DNA of 64,000 nt from Pseudarthrobacter oxydans (GTDB lineage Bacteria; Actinomycetota; Actinomycetes; Actinomycetales; Micrococcaceae): positions 372,001-436,000 of the forward strand of contig NZ_JAUSSN010000002.1 of NCBI RefSeq assembly GCF_030812335.1. The letters are read 5' to 3'. The first letter of the stretch is position 1, and each line of letters opens with the position of its first letter. Positions 19,421 through 27,669 of the stretch are shown in pieces. Both the position numbers and the translations under genes were made by a program. The notes under the pieces were generated by a model that was not told where the DNA came from, did not search any database, and worked only from the letters and a program-made list of their open reading frames with translations.

Positions 19421-20044
19421 CTACTGCCTGCTGCGCAGGCTTCCGGCCCGCGGCGCGCTGAGCAGCAGGGCTGCGATCACTCCGCCGATGGCCCCGCCGA
19501 GGTGCGCCTGCCAGGACACGTAGCCCGCGACCGTGGGCAGGATGCCGAACAGAATCCCGCCGTACGTCAGGAACAGCACCACCGAGAGCAGGATCTGCCA
19601 CCAGTTGCGGTTGAAGAAGCCGCGCACCAGCAGGAACGCGAAGAGGCCAAAGACCAGGCCCGAGGCCCCCACTGTGATGTTGAAGCCGCCGATCAGCCAC
19701 ACGACCGCCCCCGAGACGAGCCAGCTCAGGGCCAGGGTGGTGAAGAACACCCGGCGCCCGGACAGCAGCACCAGGAAGCCGAAAATGATTAGCGGCAGCG
19801 TGTTGGAGAACAGGTGCGCCAGGTTGGCGTGCAGCAGCGGGAACGTCAGGATGTCCAGGATCCCGTCGGGGGTGCGCGGGCGCAGGCCGAAGGTGCCGTT
19901 GAGCGAACGCAGCATGAGGGTGTTGATGACCTCGATGACGTACAGCACCAGCACGAACAACCCCACCACCAGCAGTCCCTTGCGGGCGCGTGCCGCCGCG
20001 GTGTCGCCGGTGCGCGGCCTGCCGTTCCGGGTGGAGCCAAGCAT
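19421..20044 (-). CDS. Rhomboid-family intramembrane serine protease
   Basis: A 207-residue membrane protein with about six transmembrane helices. The catalytic pair is visible: S128 in VGASGL and H181 in WQAHLGG, with the HANLAHLFSN segment in helix 2. The substrate is unknown. A GTG at 20047 directly precedes ATG 20044; the ATG is used. The gene begins 9 nt after the ilvA stop and is probably translated from the ilvA transcript. It converges on greA. Confidence 0.88.
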   Translation of the reverse strand: MLGSTRNGRPRTGDTAAARARKGLLVVGLFVLVLYVIEVINTLMLRSLNGTFGLRPRTPDGILDILTFPLLHANLAHLFSNTLPLIIFGFLVLLSGRRVFFTTLALSWLVSGAVVWLIGGFNITVGASGLVFGLFAFLLVRGFFNRNWWQILLSVVLFLTYGGILFGILPTVAGYVSWQAHLGGAIGGVIAALLLSAPRAGSLRSRQ

Positions 20045-20053
20045 CACGGTCCC

Positions 20054-21292
20054 CTAGTGCACAACGATTGGCTGGAAGCCCTCGGCCCGGAGCGCCGCGA
20101 GGACCTGCTCGCAGTGTTCGTGGCCCTTGGTCTCCAAGTTCACGGTGATGGACACATCGCCCATGCTGATCGATCCGCCCACCCGGGTGTGATCCAGGCC
20201 CGTCACATTGGCGTCGTTCTCGGCGATGATCCGGGCGATCGTGGCCAGCGAGCCGGGACGGTCGTCCAGCATCATCCGCACGGTCATGTACCGGCCCGCG
20301 GCGGACAGGCCGCGCTGGATGACCTTGAGCATCAGCATCGGGTCGATGTTGCCGCCGGAGAGCACCACCGCGACGGTGCCGGGGTTTTCGATCTTGCCCT
20401 CCATCAGGGCCGCGACGCCGACCGCGCCGGCGGGCTCGACGACCATTTTGGCGCGCTCCAGCAGGAAGATGAGCGCCCGGGCCAGGGCGTCCTCGCTGAC
20501 GGTGACGACGTCGTCGACGAGCTCCCGGATGATGCTGAAGGGCAGCTGGCCGGGCCGGCCCACGGCGATGCCGTCGGCCATGGTGGAGACGCGCTTGAGC
20601 GGCACGAGGGCATCCGCGGCGAGCGAGGGCGGGTAGGCGGCCGCGTTTTCGGCCTGGACGCCGATGATCCGGATCTCCCGGCCCAGTTCCTTCGCCCTGG
20701 CCTTCACGGCCACAGCGACGCCGGCGAGAAGTCCGCCGCCGCCAACGCCCATCAGGATCGTGTCGACGTCGGGGACCTGTTCCAGGATTTCCAGTCCGAC
20801 GGTGCCCTGGCCGGCGACGACGTCGACGTCGTCGAAGGGGTGGACAAAGACGGCTCCGGTCTCGTCGGCGTAGCGCTTCGCCTCGGCGAGGGCCTCGTCG
20901 ACGTTGTGGCCGTGCAGGACGACTTCGGCGCCGTGGCTGCGGGTGGCGGCCAGTTTGGGCAGGGCGACGCCCAGCGGCATGTAGATCCGTGCTTTGATGC
21001 CCAGGCTCTTGGCCGCGACGGCCACCCCCTGGGCGTGGTTGCCGGCCGAGGCGGCCACGACGCCGCGTTTCTTCTCCTCGGGGGAAAGCTTGGCCATCCG
21101 GACATAGGCTCCGCGGACCTTGAAGGAACCGGCCCGCTGCAGGTTCTCGCACTTGAGGAAGACCTCGCCGCCGATCATGCTGCCCAGGGCACGGGAGGAT
21201 TCAACCGGCGTCCGCGTAATAATCCCGTCGAGCAGCTTCTGCGCCTCCAGGACATTGTCCAGCGTGACGGGCAGGCTCTCAAGGGTGTTCAC
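20054..21292 (-). CDS. ilvA: Threonine ammonia-lyase with ACT domain
   Basis: PLP enzyme converting threonine to 2-oxobutyrate, the first step of isoleucine synthesis or of threonine catabolism. The PLP lysine lies in AGSFKVRGAY (about 53-62) and the phosphate-binding GGGGLLAG is clear. A single ACT domain (about 330-412) follows, so it is the shorter 412-residue form rather than the E. coli IlvA with a large double regulatory domain. GTG start with GGAG 8 nt upstream. It lies between an AI-2E-type permease and the rhomboid gene. Confidence 0.9.
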   Translation of the reverse strand: MNTLESLPVTLDNVLEAQKLLDGIITRTPVESSRALGSMIGGEVFLKCENLQRAGSFKVRGAYVRMAKLSPEEKKRGVVAASAGNHAQGVAVAAKSLGIKARIYMPLGVALPKLAATRSHGAEVVLHGHNVDEALAEAKRYADETGAVFVHPFDDVDVVAGQGTVGLEILEQVPDVDTILMGVGGGGLLAGVAVAVKARAKELGREIRIIGVQAENAAAYPPSLAADALVPLKRVSTMADGIAVGRPGQLPFSIIRELVDDVVTVSEDALARALIFLLERAKMVVEPAGAVGVAALMEGKIENPGTVAVVLSGGNIDPMLMLKVIQRGLSAAGRYMTVRMMLDDRPGSLATIARIIAENDANVTGLDHTRVGGSISMGDVSITVNLETKGHEHCEQVLAALRAEGFQPIVVH

Positions 21293-21335
21293 GAACTAGT
21301 CTCCTTTGTCGGATCAGTCTTCGGCGCAGTGTGGA

Positions 21336-22604
21336 TCAGGGTGTGGATCCGGCACCCGGCAGTCGGGCGTCCCTCCCGGAGTTGCCGGCGGCTGCGGCCG
21401 GAACGTCCGGCCCCGCGGTCTCCAGCGCACTTTCATGTTCCCACGTTCTGCCGGCAATGTAGCGAATCGACGAGTTTGCTACGGCCAGGATGGGCACGGA
21501 GAACAGGGCCCCGGGGATTCCGGCGAGGTAGGAACCGGCGGCGACGGCCAGGATGACGGCGACCGGGTGCAGCTTAACTGCCTTGCCCATGATCAGCGGC
21601 TGGAGGATGTGGCTTTCCAGTTGCTGGACCAGCAGCACCACCCCCAGCATGATCAGGGCGTTCACCCAGCCGTTGGCGACGAGGGCCAGCAGCACCGCGA
21701 CGGCGCCGGTCACCAGGGCGCCGACGATCGGGATGAACGAACCGAGGAAGACCAGGACCGCCAGCGGAAGCGCCAGGGGCACTCCGAGGATTGCCGCCCC
21801 CACACCGATGCCGACGGCGTCCACGAAGGCGACGAGCATCTGGACCCGGGCGTAGCTCACCATCGAGGCCCAGCCCACCCGGCCGGCCCCGTCCGCCGCG
21901 GTGCGGGCCTTCCGGGGCAGCAGCCGCACCAGGAAGGACCAGATGCGTTCGCCTTCCAGCAGGAAGAAGATGAGGATAAACAGCGCCAGGATCATGCCGG
22001 CAGCGAAGTGCCCGGCGGTGCTGCCGAAGGACAGCGCACCGCTGAGGATGCTGCTGCTGTTGTTCTGCAGCGCCTCGGTGCCCTCTTTCAGGTACTGGTC
22101 GATCTGGGCCGCGGTGAGGTGCAGGGGGCCGTCCGCGAGCCAGACCTGGATTTTCTGGATTCCGGTCAGCGCCTCGCTCCACAGCTCGGCGAAGCCGGAC
22201 ACGAGCTGCCGGCCCACGAGGGCCAGGGCCCCGCCAACCAGGCCGATGAAGCCCAGGACGGTGATGGCGACGGCGAGCCCGTTGGGCATTCGGTTCTTCC
22301 TGAACCAGTTCTTCACCGGCGTCAGCAGCCCGGCCAGCAGCGCGGCGACCATCACGGGAATCAGCAGGAAGCTGACCCTGCTGAGCAGCCACACGAGCGC
22401 GCCGGCCATCAGGATGATGAGTCCAAGGCGCCAGGACCAGGACGCGGCGATCCGCACGCCGTACGGGATGTCCTGGTCGATTTCCCGGTCCGTGACAGTC
22501 CGCCCTTGTGCGGGGACCCCGGCGGAGGCGCTGGCGGCGGGCTGTGCGGCAGTGTGGTCTCGCGGGGCGGCATCGTCAACTGGCGTCATAGCCCAATGAT
22601 TCAC
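21336..22604 (-). CDS. AI-2E/UPF0118 family transporter
   Basis: A 422-residue membrane protein with about eight transmembrane segments and the family's conserved block VFLGSFIPIVGALVTG followed by QQLESHILQPLIMGKAVKLHP. Characterised relatives export autoinducer-2 or act as Na/H antiporters, so the substrate is uncertain. The annotated start is GTG 22604; ATG 22589 is a good alternative because the first residues are unconserved. The gap to ilvA is 43 nt. Confidence 0.85.
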   Translation of the reverse strand: MNHWAMTPVDDAAPRDHTAAQPAASASAGVPAQGRTVTDREIDQDIPYGVRIAASWSWRLGLIILMAGALVWLLSRVSFLLIPVMVAALLAGLLTPVKNWFRKNRMPNGLAVAITVLGFIGLVGGALALVGRQLVSGFAELWSEALTGIQKIQVWLADGPLHLTAAQIDQYLKEGTEALQNNSSSILSGALSFGSTAGHFAAGMILALFILIFFLLEGERIWSFLVRLLPRKARTAADGAGRVGWASMVSYARVQMLVAFVDAVGIGVGAAILGVPLALPLAVLVFLGSFIPIVGALVTGAVAVLLALVANGWVNALIMLGVVLLVQQLESHILQPLIMGKAVKLHPVAVILAVAAGSYLAGIPGALFSVPILAVANSSIRYIAGRTWEHESALETAGPDVPAAAAGNSGRDARLPGAGSTP

Positions 22605-22637
22605 CAGCGCCGTCCGGATAGGAAACCGCTCGCTGGC

Positions 22638-23627
22638 TCAGCGCCCCAGGGACGCGCTGATGCCCCACGTCATGGCGAACCGCTCCCCCGGATCCAGCCA
22701 GCGGAGGCCGTCTCCGGTGTTGAAGGCGTTGGCCGGGCCGGTCATCGGCTCGATCGCCACCGCCTTGGTGCGGCCCGGGAACTGGGTGGTGACAAAGACG
22801 TGGACGTAGCCGCAGTTTTCGTCCTGCCAGAGGCTCACGCTCCGGCCGTCCGGGGCGCTCAGCGTGTGCCGGGCGGTGCCGGCGTCGAACTCCAGGTCCG
22901 TGTAGGCCGAATCGAGGTCCAGGTCGCCCACGGTCCGCCCGGCGCGGAGGTCGAAGTCGCCGCCCACCGGTTCGGTCCGGCGTGGGATCAGGCGCTCGTC
23001 CGTCACGAGCCGGGTGCCGGCGTGCACGGTGACCGTGAGCTCCTCGCTGGGCACCTCCCCCAGCCGGAGGTACGGGTGCGCGCCGAGCACAAACGGGGCC
23101 GGCTCCTGGGAGTCGTTGATCAGCGACTGCCGGACCACCAGGCCCAGGTCCCCGGCCAGTTCGTAGCGCACGCGGTGGCGCAGCAGGAAGGGATAGCCGT
23201 GCTGCGGGAACACCGCCGCTTCCAGGCTGACCGAGAATTCGGACTCGTCGACGAGTTCGTAGGCGGCGTTGCGCAGCAACCCGTGGCTGGCGTTGTTGCG
23301 GGACACCTCCGTGATGTCCAGCTGCTGCTTCTTGCCGTTCAGGTACCAGACACCGTCCTCCACCCGGTTCGCCCACGGGGCCAGCGTGATGCCGGCGGCA
23401 CCCGGGGAAATCTCCGCGTCACCGTAGCTTTCCGTCAGCTGCGTGCCGCCGCGGCTATACAGCCTCAGCCCGGCGGCCAGTTCGGTGACGACGGCCAGGG
23501 CATCGCCGCGCCGCAGCTCGTACTGCCGGCCCGTGGCATAGCGCCGGGCGGACGCGTCCGGGCCCGGGCCGTCGCTGGGTCTGTCGCTGGCAGGGGAATC
23601 CGGGGAGGCGTGGCGCGGCAGTTTCAT
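22638..23627 (-). CDS. galM: Aldose 1-epimerase family protein
   Basis: A 329-residue mutarotase-like protein that interconverts aldose anomers before galactokinase acts. Family landmarks are APWANRVEDG (about 86), the His of NNASHGLLR, the second His in VLGAHPYLR and the catalytic Glu in AIEPMTGPANAFN. It is divergent from galK, which supports a role in galactose use. ATG 23627 follows TACGGT by 7 nt; no RBS is apparent, so leaderless. The gap to the AI-2E gene is 33 nt. Confidence 0.88.
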   Translation of the reverse strand: MKLPRHASPDSPASDRPSDGPGPDASARRYATGRQYELRRGDALAVVTELAAGLRLYSRGGTQLTESYGDAEISPGAAGITLAPWANRVEDGVWYLNGKKQQLDITEVSRNNASHGLLRNAAYELVDESEFSVSLEAAVFPQHGYPFLLRHRVRYELAGDLGLVVRQSLINDSQEPAPFVLGAHPYLRLGEVPSEELTVTVHAGTRLVTDERLIPRRTEPVGGDFDLRAGRTVGDLDLDSAYTDLEFDAGTARHTLSAPDGRSVSLWQDENCGYVHVFVTTQFPGRTKAVAIEPMTGPANAFNTGDGLRWLDPGERFAMTWGISASLGR

Positions 23628-23634
23628 GGTCACC

Positions 23635-23668
23635 ACCGTACCTAGCCGCAGGCCACGGCGTATACCGT
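23635..23668. promoter_or_regulatory. Back-to-back -10 boxes of galM and galK
   Basis: Minus-strand TACGGT (23635-23640) faces galM with a 7-nt gap to its ATG. Plus-strand TACCGT (23663-23668) faces the galK leader ORF with a 6-nt gap to ATG 23675. Only 22 bp separate them, so one regulator could control both. Confidence 0.45.
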
Positions 23669-23674
23669 GGATCC

Positions 23675-23719
23675 ATGACCCGCATTTCCAGGACCGCACC
23701 CGCCGGCAGCACCGCATGA
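23675..23719 (+). CDS. Candidate 14-residue leader peptide coupled to galK
   Basis: ATG 23675 starts MTRISRTAPAGSTA and its TGA overlaps the galK ATG (ATGA at 23716-23719). The predicted leaderless mRNA begins at this ATG, so ribosomes would load here and reach galK by termination-reinitiation. No clear RBS precedes galK itself. Support is positional only. Confidence 0.4.
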   Translation: MTRISRTAPAGSTA

Positions 23720-24876
23720 CCCTCCCCCTTGACGCCCGGCAACTGGCGGACCGCTTCGCTTCCGTCTTCGGCACGGCGCCCGACGGCGTGTGGCAGGCAC
23801 CCGGGCGCGTCAACCTGATCGGCGAGCACACCGACTACAACGAAGGTTTCGTGCTGCCGTTCGCGATCGACAGGACCGCCAGGGTGGCGGTCCGCCGGCG
23901 TCCGGACTCCGAGATCCGGCTGCTGTCCACCTTCGGCAACCAGGGACTGACGACGGCGGATGCCGGGTCCCTGGAGCGCGGCACGGCAAAGGGGTGGACC
24001 AAGTACCCGCTGGGTGTCGTGTGGGCGCTCCAGCAGCACGGGCATCCGGTGCCCGGCCTGGACCTGCTGCTGGACTCCGATGTTCCCCGCGGGGCCGGTC
24101 TGTCCTCATCCCACGCGATCGAGTGCGCCGTCATCTCCGCCCTCAACGAGCTCACTGCGGCGGGCCTGGACGACCGGGACATGGTCCTGGCCACCCAGCG
24201 CGCCGAGAATGACTTTGTCGGCGCGCCCACCGGCATCATGGACCAGTCCGCGTCCCTGCGCGGGGCAGCCGGGCAGGCACTGTTCCTGGACTGCCGCGAC
24301 CAGAGCTTCCGGCTGGTCCCGTTCGACGCCGAAGCCGCCGGACTGGTGCTGCTCGTGATTGACACGAAGGTATCGCACTCCCATGCCGGCGGCGGCTACG
24401 CCTCCCGGCGGGCCTCCTGCGAGCTGGGGGCCGAGGTGCTGGGCGTGAAGGCCCTGCGCGACGTCGGGCTCAACGACCTGGAGGAAGCCAGCGGCCTGCT
24501 GGATCCAGAGACGTTCCGCCGCGTGCGGCACGTGGTCACCGAGAATGACCGGGTCCTGCAGGTGGTCGAGCTTCTCGACGGCGCGGGGCCCGCCGCGATC
24601 GGACCACTGCTGGATGCCTCCCATGCCTCCATGCGCGACGACTTCGAGATCTCCTGCCCCGAGCTGGACCTCGCCGTCGGGGCCGCCCGTGCTGCCGGCG
24701 CGGTCGGTGCCCGGATGACCGGGGGCGGCTTCGGCGGCTCGGCGATCGCGCTCACGCCGGTGGCGGCCGAGCAGCAGGTGCGCGCCGCCGTCGAGCGAGC
24801 CTTCGCCGGGGCCGGGTACGTGGCACCGGAAATCTTCAGCGTCCGGCCCGCGGCAGGGGCGATGCGCCTGGCATAG
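23716..24876 (+). CDS. galK: Galactokinase
   Basis: Phosphorylates galactose to galactose 1-phosphate with ATP. The galactokinase signature is at 27-41 (QAPGRVNLIGEHTDY), the GHMP ATP loop is GAGLSSSHAIE (about 118-128) and motif 3 is GGGFGGSAIAL. 386 residues, normal. ATG 23716 is chosen because homology begins there; the longer in-frame extension to 23626 runs over the galM start. It may depend on the 14-codon leader ORF. No galT is nearby. Confidence 0.95.
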   Translation: MTLPLDARQLADRFASVFGTAPDGVWQAPGRVNLIGEHTDYNEGFVLPFAIDRTARVAVRRRPDSEIRLLSTFGNQGLTTADAGSLERGTAKGWTKYPLGVVWALQQHGHPVPGLDLLLDSDVPRGAGLSSSHAIECAVISALNELTAAGLDDRDMVLATQRAENDFVGAPTGIMDQSASLRGAAGQALFLDCRDQSFRLVPFDAEAAGLVLLVIDTKVSHSHAGGGYASRRASCELGAEVLGVKALRDVGLNDLEEASGLLDPETFRRVRHVVTENDRVLQVVELLDGAGPAAIGPLLDASHASMRDDFEISCPELDLAVGAARAAGAVGARMTGGGFGGSAIALTPVAAEQQVRAAVERAFAGAGYVAPEIFSVRPAAGAMRLA

Positions 24877-24884
24877 CCGGAGCG

Positions 24885-24890
24885 TAGGCT
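24885..24890 (+). promoter_or_regulatory. Candidate -10 box of the thiolase gene
   Basis: TAGGCT, 6 nt, ATG 24897, starting 9 bp after the galK stop. The box is identical to that of the GNAT gene at 9937. Confidence 0.5.
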
Positions 24891-24896
24891 GGGCGC

Positions 24897-26135
24897 ATGC
24901 CCGATGCCGTCATAGTTTCCACCGCCAGGAGCCCGATCGGACGCGCCTTCAAAGGCTCGCTGAAGGACGAACGGCCCGACGACCTTGCGGCCGCCATGGT
25001 GGCCGCCGCCCTGGCCCGGATTCCGTCCTTCGACGCGGCGGACACCGCCGGCCGCGGCCTGGACGACCTGTACCTGGGCTGCGCCGAGCCCAGCGGCGAG
25101 GCCGGCTCCAATATGGCCCGGGTGGTCACCATCCTCGCCGGGCTGGACACCGTCCCGGGCGCCACCATCAACCGTTTCTGCGCCTCAAGCCTGCAGACCC
25201 TTCGGATGGCCTTCCACGCCATCAAGGCCGGCGAGGGACACGCGTTCATCTCGGCAGGGGTGGAGGCCGTGTCCCGGTACCGCGACTGGGCGGGCGCCGG
25301 AGAGACGGACGCCAGCACGCACAACCCGCTCTTTGACTCCGCCCGGCAGCGGACCGCCGCCCGGGCCGCGTCCAACACTCCGTGGACGGACCCGCGGCTG
25401 GGCGGCCGGATGCCGGATATCTATATCGCCATGGGACAGACCGCGGAAAACGTCGCGACCAGCTTCGGCATCGGCCGGGCGGACCAGGACGCCTGGGCGG
25501 TGCTCAGCCAGAACCGCGCCGAAGCCGCCATCGCCTCCGGCTTCTATGCCGGCGAGATCACGCCTTACACCCGCAGGGACGGCACCGTGATCGACCGGGA
25601 CGACTCCCCGCGGGCCGGCGTCACGCTCGAAGCGGTCAGCGCCCTGCAGCCGGTCTTCCGCGCCGGGGGCACCGTCACCGCCGGCAACGCCTGCCCGCTG
25701 AACGACGGCGCGGCCGCCGTCGTCGTGATGAGCGATACGCGGGCGCGCGAACTCGGGCTCGAGCCGCTGGCACGGGTGCTCTCCACCGGCGTCAGCGCCC
25801 TCTCCCCCGAGCTCATGGGCATGGGTCCGGTCGAGGCGAGCCGGCGGGCACTGGCCCTGGCCCGGCTGGGGATGGAGGACATCGACCTTGTGGAGCTCAA
25901 CGAGGCCTTCGCGGTCCAGGTCGTCGCCAGCGCCAGGGAACTCGGCATCGACCATAACAAGCTCAACGTCCACGGCGGCGCCATCGCGCTGGGGCACCCC
26001 TTCGGGATGACCGGCGCCCGGATGACCACCACTCTGCTCAACGGCCTACGAGAACGGGACGCCACACTGGGGCTGGCGACACTGTGTGTGGGCGGCGGCC
26101 AGGGCATGGCCGTGGTGCTGGAGCGGCTCAGCTGA
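24897..26135 (+). CDS. Acetyl-CoA C-acyltransferase (thiolase)
   Basis: Cleaves 3-ketoacyl-CoA or condenses acyl-CoAs. The catalytic residues are all present: C95 in NRFCASSLQT, H367 in GGAIALGHPFG and C397 in CVGGGQG, with NEAFA in between. 412 residues is normal for a FadA-type thiolase. No other beta-oxidation gene is adjacent, so degradative use is inferred. A leaderless start is likely and it ends at a strong bidirectional terminator. Confidence 0.93.
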   Translation: MPDAVIVSTARSPIGRAFKGSLKDERPDDLAAAMVAAALARIPSFDAADTAGRGLDDLYLGCAEPSGEAGSNMARVVTILAGLDTVPGATINRFCASSLQTLRMAFHAIKAGEGHAFISAGVEAVSRYRDWAGAGETDASTHNPLFDSARQRTAARAASNTPWTDPRLGGRMPDIYIAMGQTAENVATSFGIGRADQDAWAVLSQNRAEAAIASGFYAGEITPYTRRDGTVIDRDDSPRAGVTLEAVSALQPVFRAGGTVTAGNACPLNDGAAAVVVMSDTRARELGLEPLARVLSTGVSALSPELMGMGPVEASRRALALARLGMEDIDLVELNEAFAVQVVASARELGIDHNKLNVHGGAIALGHPFGMTGARMTTTLLNGLRERDATLGLATLCVGGGQGMAVVLERLS

Positions 26136-26174
26136 GGACCCCGGCGCCGCCACCGACCTGAAGTCGCACGAAAG

Positions 26175-26214
26175 AAGAAGGGGAGCCCCGCCATCCGGCG
26201 GGGCTCCCCTTCTT
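26175..26214. terminator. Bidirectional terminator, 18-bp perfect stem
   Basis: 18-bp arms (AAGAAGGGGAGCCCCGCC and its complement) with an ATCC loop. The A/T-rich ends give an AAGAAG/CTTCTT base in both directions, suiting the convergent thiolase and Bax-inhibitor genes. Confidence 0.93.
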
Positions 26215-26239
26215 GGTCGTGCGCTACCGGCGTGAAGCC

Positions 26240-26291
26240 GGCGCTGCTACTCGGCGCTGCTACTCGGCGCTGCTACTCGGCGCTGTTACTC
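26240..26291. repeat. 13-bp tandem repeat carrying stop codons
   Basis: Four copies of GGCGCTGCTACTC (26240, 26253, 26266, 26279; the last with T for C). Read on the minus strand each copy contains GAGTAG or GAGTAA, the last being the real stop of the Bax-inhibitor gene. Confidence 0.9.
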
Positions 26292-27209
26292 GTCGCCGCG
26301 CAGGATCGCGAGGAGCCGGATGATTTCCACGTAGAGCCACACGAGCGTCACGGTGAGGCCGAAGGCCGCGGTCCAGGAGAAGCGCTGCGGGGCGCCGCTG
26401 CGGACGCCGGCTTCGATGCTGGTGAAGTCCATGATCAGGGCAAAGGCGGCGAGGCCGATCGCCAGGACGCCGATGAAGACGCCCAGCGGGATGCCGGCGA
26501 TCTCCATCGAGGTGCGCAGGCCGAAGGGGGAATCGACGGCGCCGGTCCACATCATGGCCATGTTGATGAGCGCGAAGACGGCGTAGCCGATGGTCGCGAT
26601 CATAAAGAACCGCATGGCCTTCGGGGTCGCCCGGACCTTGCCGTTCTTGAAGAGCACCAGGGTCACGGCGAAGACGGAAAGCGTGCCGATCACGGCCTGC
26701 AGGCCGACGCCCGGGTAAATGTTGTCGAGGATCCGCGTCAGGCCTCCGAGGAACAGGCCCTCGAGGGCTGCGTAGGCCAGGATCAGTGCCGGTGAGGGCT
26801 GCTTCTTGAACGTGTTGACGAGGGCGAGGACGAAACCGCCCAGCGCACCGACGATCATCAGCATGTAGGCCAGGCCCTCTGCCACCACGAGGGTGACGGC
26901 CGCACCGACGAGGACGGCGCCAAGGCAGGCGGCGGTCTTCATGATGACGTCGTCATACGTCATGCGGCCGGTGTCGGCGGGGCCGGCGGCGGGCCGGTTG
27001 TACATGTCCTGGAGCTGGTCCTGGGTCATGCCCTGCTGGGCAGGGTTCCACCCGGTCTGGGTCTGGCCGTACTGGGCCTGGCCGTACTGGCCCTGCCCGT
27101 AGCCGTTCTGACCGTAGGGGCCCTGTCCGTAAGCCTGCGGGGCAGGCGGTGCCTGGGTTGCTCCACGGAAGTTCTTTCCGTTGAAGACTGGGTTTCCGCC
27201 AAGTGCCAT
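26286..27209 (-). CDS. Bax inhibitor-1/YccA family membrane protein
   Basis: 307 residues. The N-terminal 60 are a Tyr/Gly/Gln-rich tail with repeated YGQ (about 26-52), followed by a linker and about seven transmembrane helices. The family core is seen as ALEGLFLGGLTRI, LINMAMMW and IMDFTSIEAGVRSGAP with conserved acidic residues. Function in bacteria is uncertain, possibly a pH-gated Ca2+ leak. ATG 27209 with GGAGGACACCCGCA upstream. It is divergent from the liv operon. Confidence 0.88.
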   Translation of the reverse strand: MALGGNPVFNGKNFRGATQAPPAPQAYGQGPYGQNGYGQGQYGQAQYGQTQTGWNPAQQGMTQDQLQDMYNRPAAGPADTGRMTYDDVIMKTAACLGAVLVGAAVTLVVAEGLAYMLMIVGALGGFVLALVNTFKKQPSPALILAYAALEGLFLGGLTRILDNIYPGVGLQAVIGTLSVFAVTLVLFKNGKVRATPKAMRFFMIATIGYAVFALINMAMMWTGAVDSPFGLRTSMEIAGIPLGVFIGVLAIGLAAFALIMDFTSIEAGVRSGAPQRFSWTAAFGLTVTLVWLYVEIIRLLAILRGDE

Positions 27210-27669
27210 TGCGGGTGTCCTCCAAATAGGGGGGTGAATGATGATCCGGTAGTGAACTTACAGTGCGTGCTTACAACACGCTACCAATTCCAACAGCCGA
27301 CGGGCACTGTTAGTTCCCGGGAGGTCCTTGCCGCAACCCAACCGTGACCTCTGCGCCTGGTTCCGGATCCCCGTTTCCCCACCGGGGATACCGACTGTTT
27401 AGGCATCCTCAGGATCAACAAAAGTTTACTTAAGAACAGGTAAACCGCAGTGCCGCCCCGGCTTCACGGTTGTTACCCGATCGCGACGTTAAGCCTGCTC
27501 GCGACGGCATTCATTGCCCCGAACGGGCTGTAACATGGGCCCAACAGGGTGACGGATATCACAAGCCCTACCGCTCCACCGCATCGCACCAGGCACCACC
27601 CCGTCACCCTGACTGTTCGCAGCGGTTGCAACGGCGCAACCCACACCACCCCCATGTGGAGGTTTCATT
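27210..27669. promoter_or_regulatory. 460-bp divergent regulatory region upstream of liv
   Basis: No supported gene. It holds the promoter side of the Bax-inhibitor gene and of the liv operon. An AT-rich patch at 27410-27450 contains the inverted pair GTTTAC/GTAAAC. A possible liv -10, TAACAT, is at 27531-27536, and a CRP/GlxR-like site follows at 27548-27563. GGAGG at 27658-27662 is the RBS of the first liv gene. Confidence 0.5.
27548..27563. promoter_or_regulatory. CRP/GlxR-like site upstream of the liv operon
   Basis: GGTGACGGATATCACA matches TGTGA-N6-TCACA at 9 of 10 defined positions. It lies just downstream of a possible -10 (TAACAT), a position that suggests repression. Confidence 0.5.
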
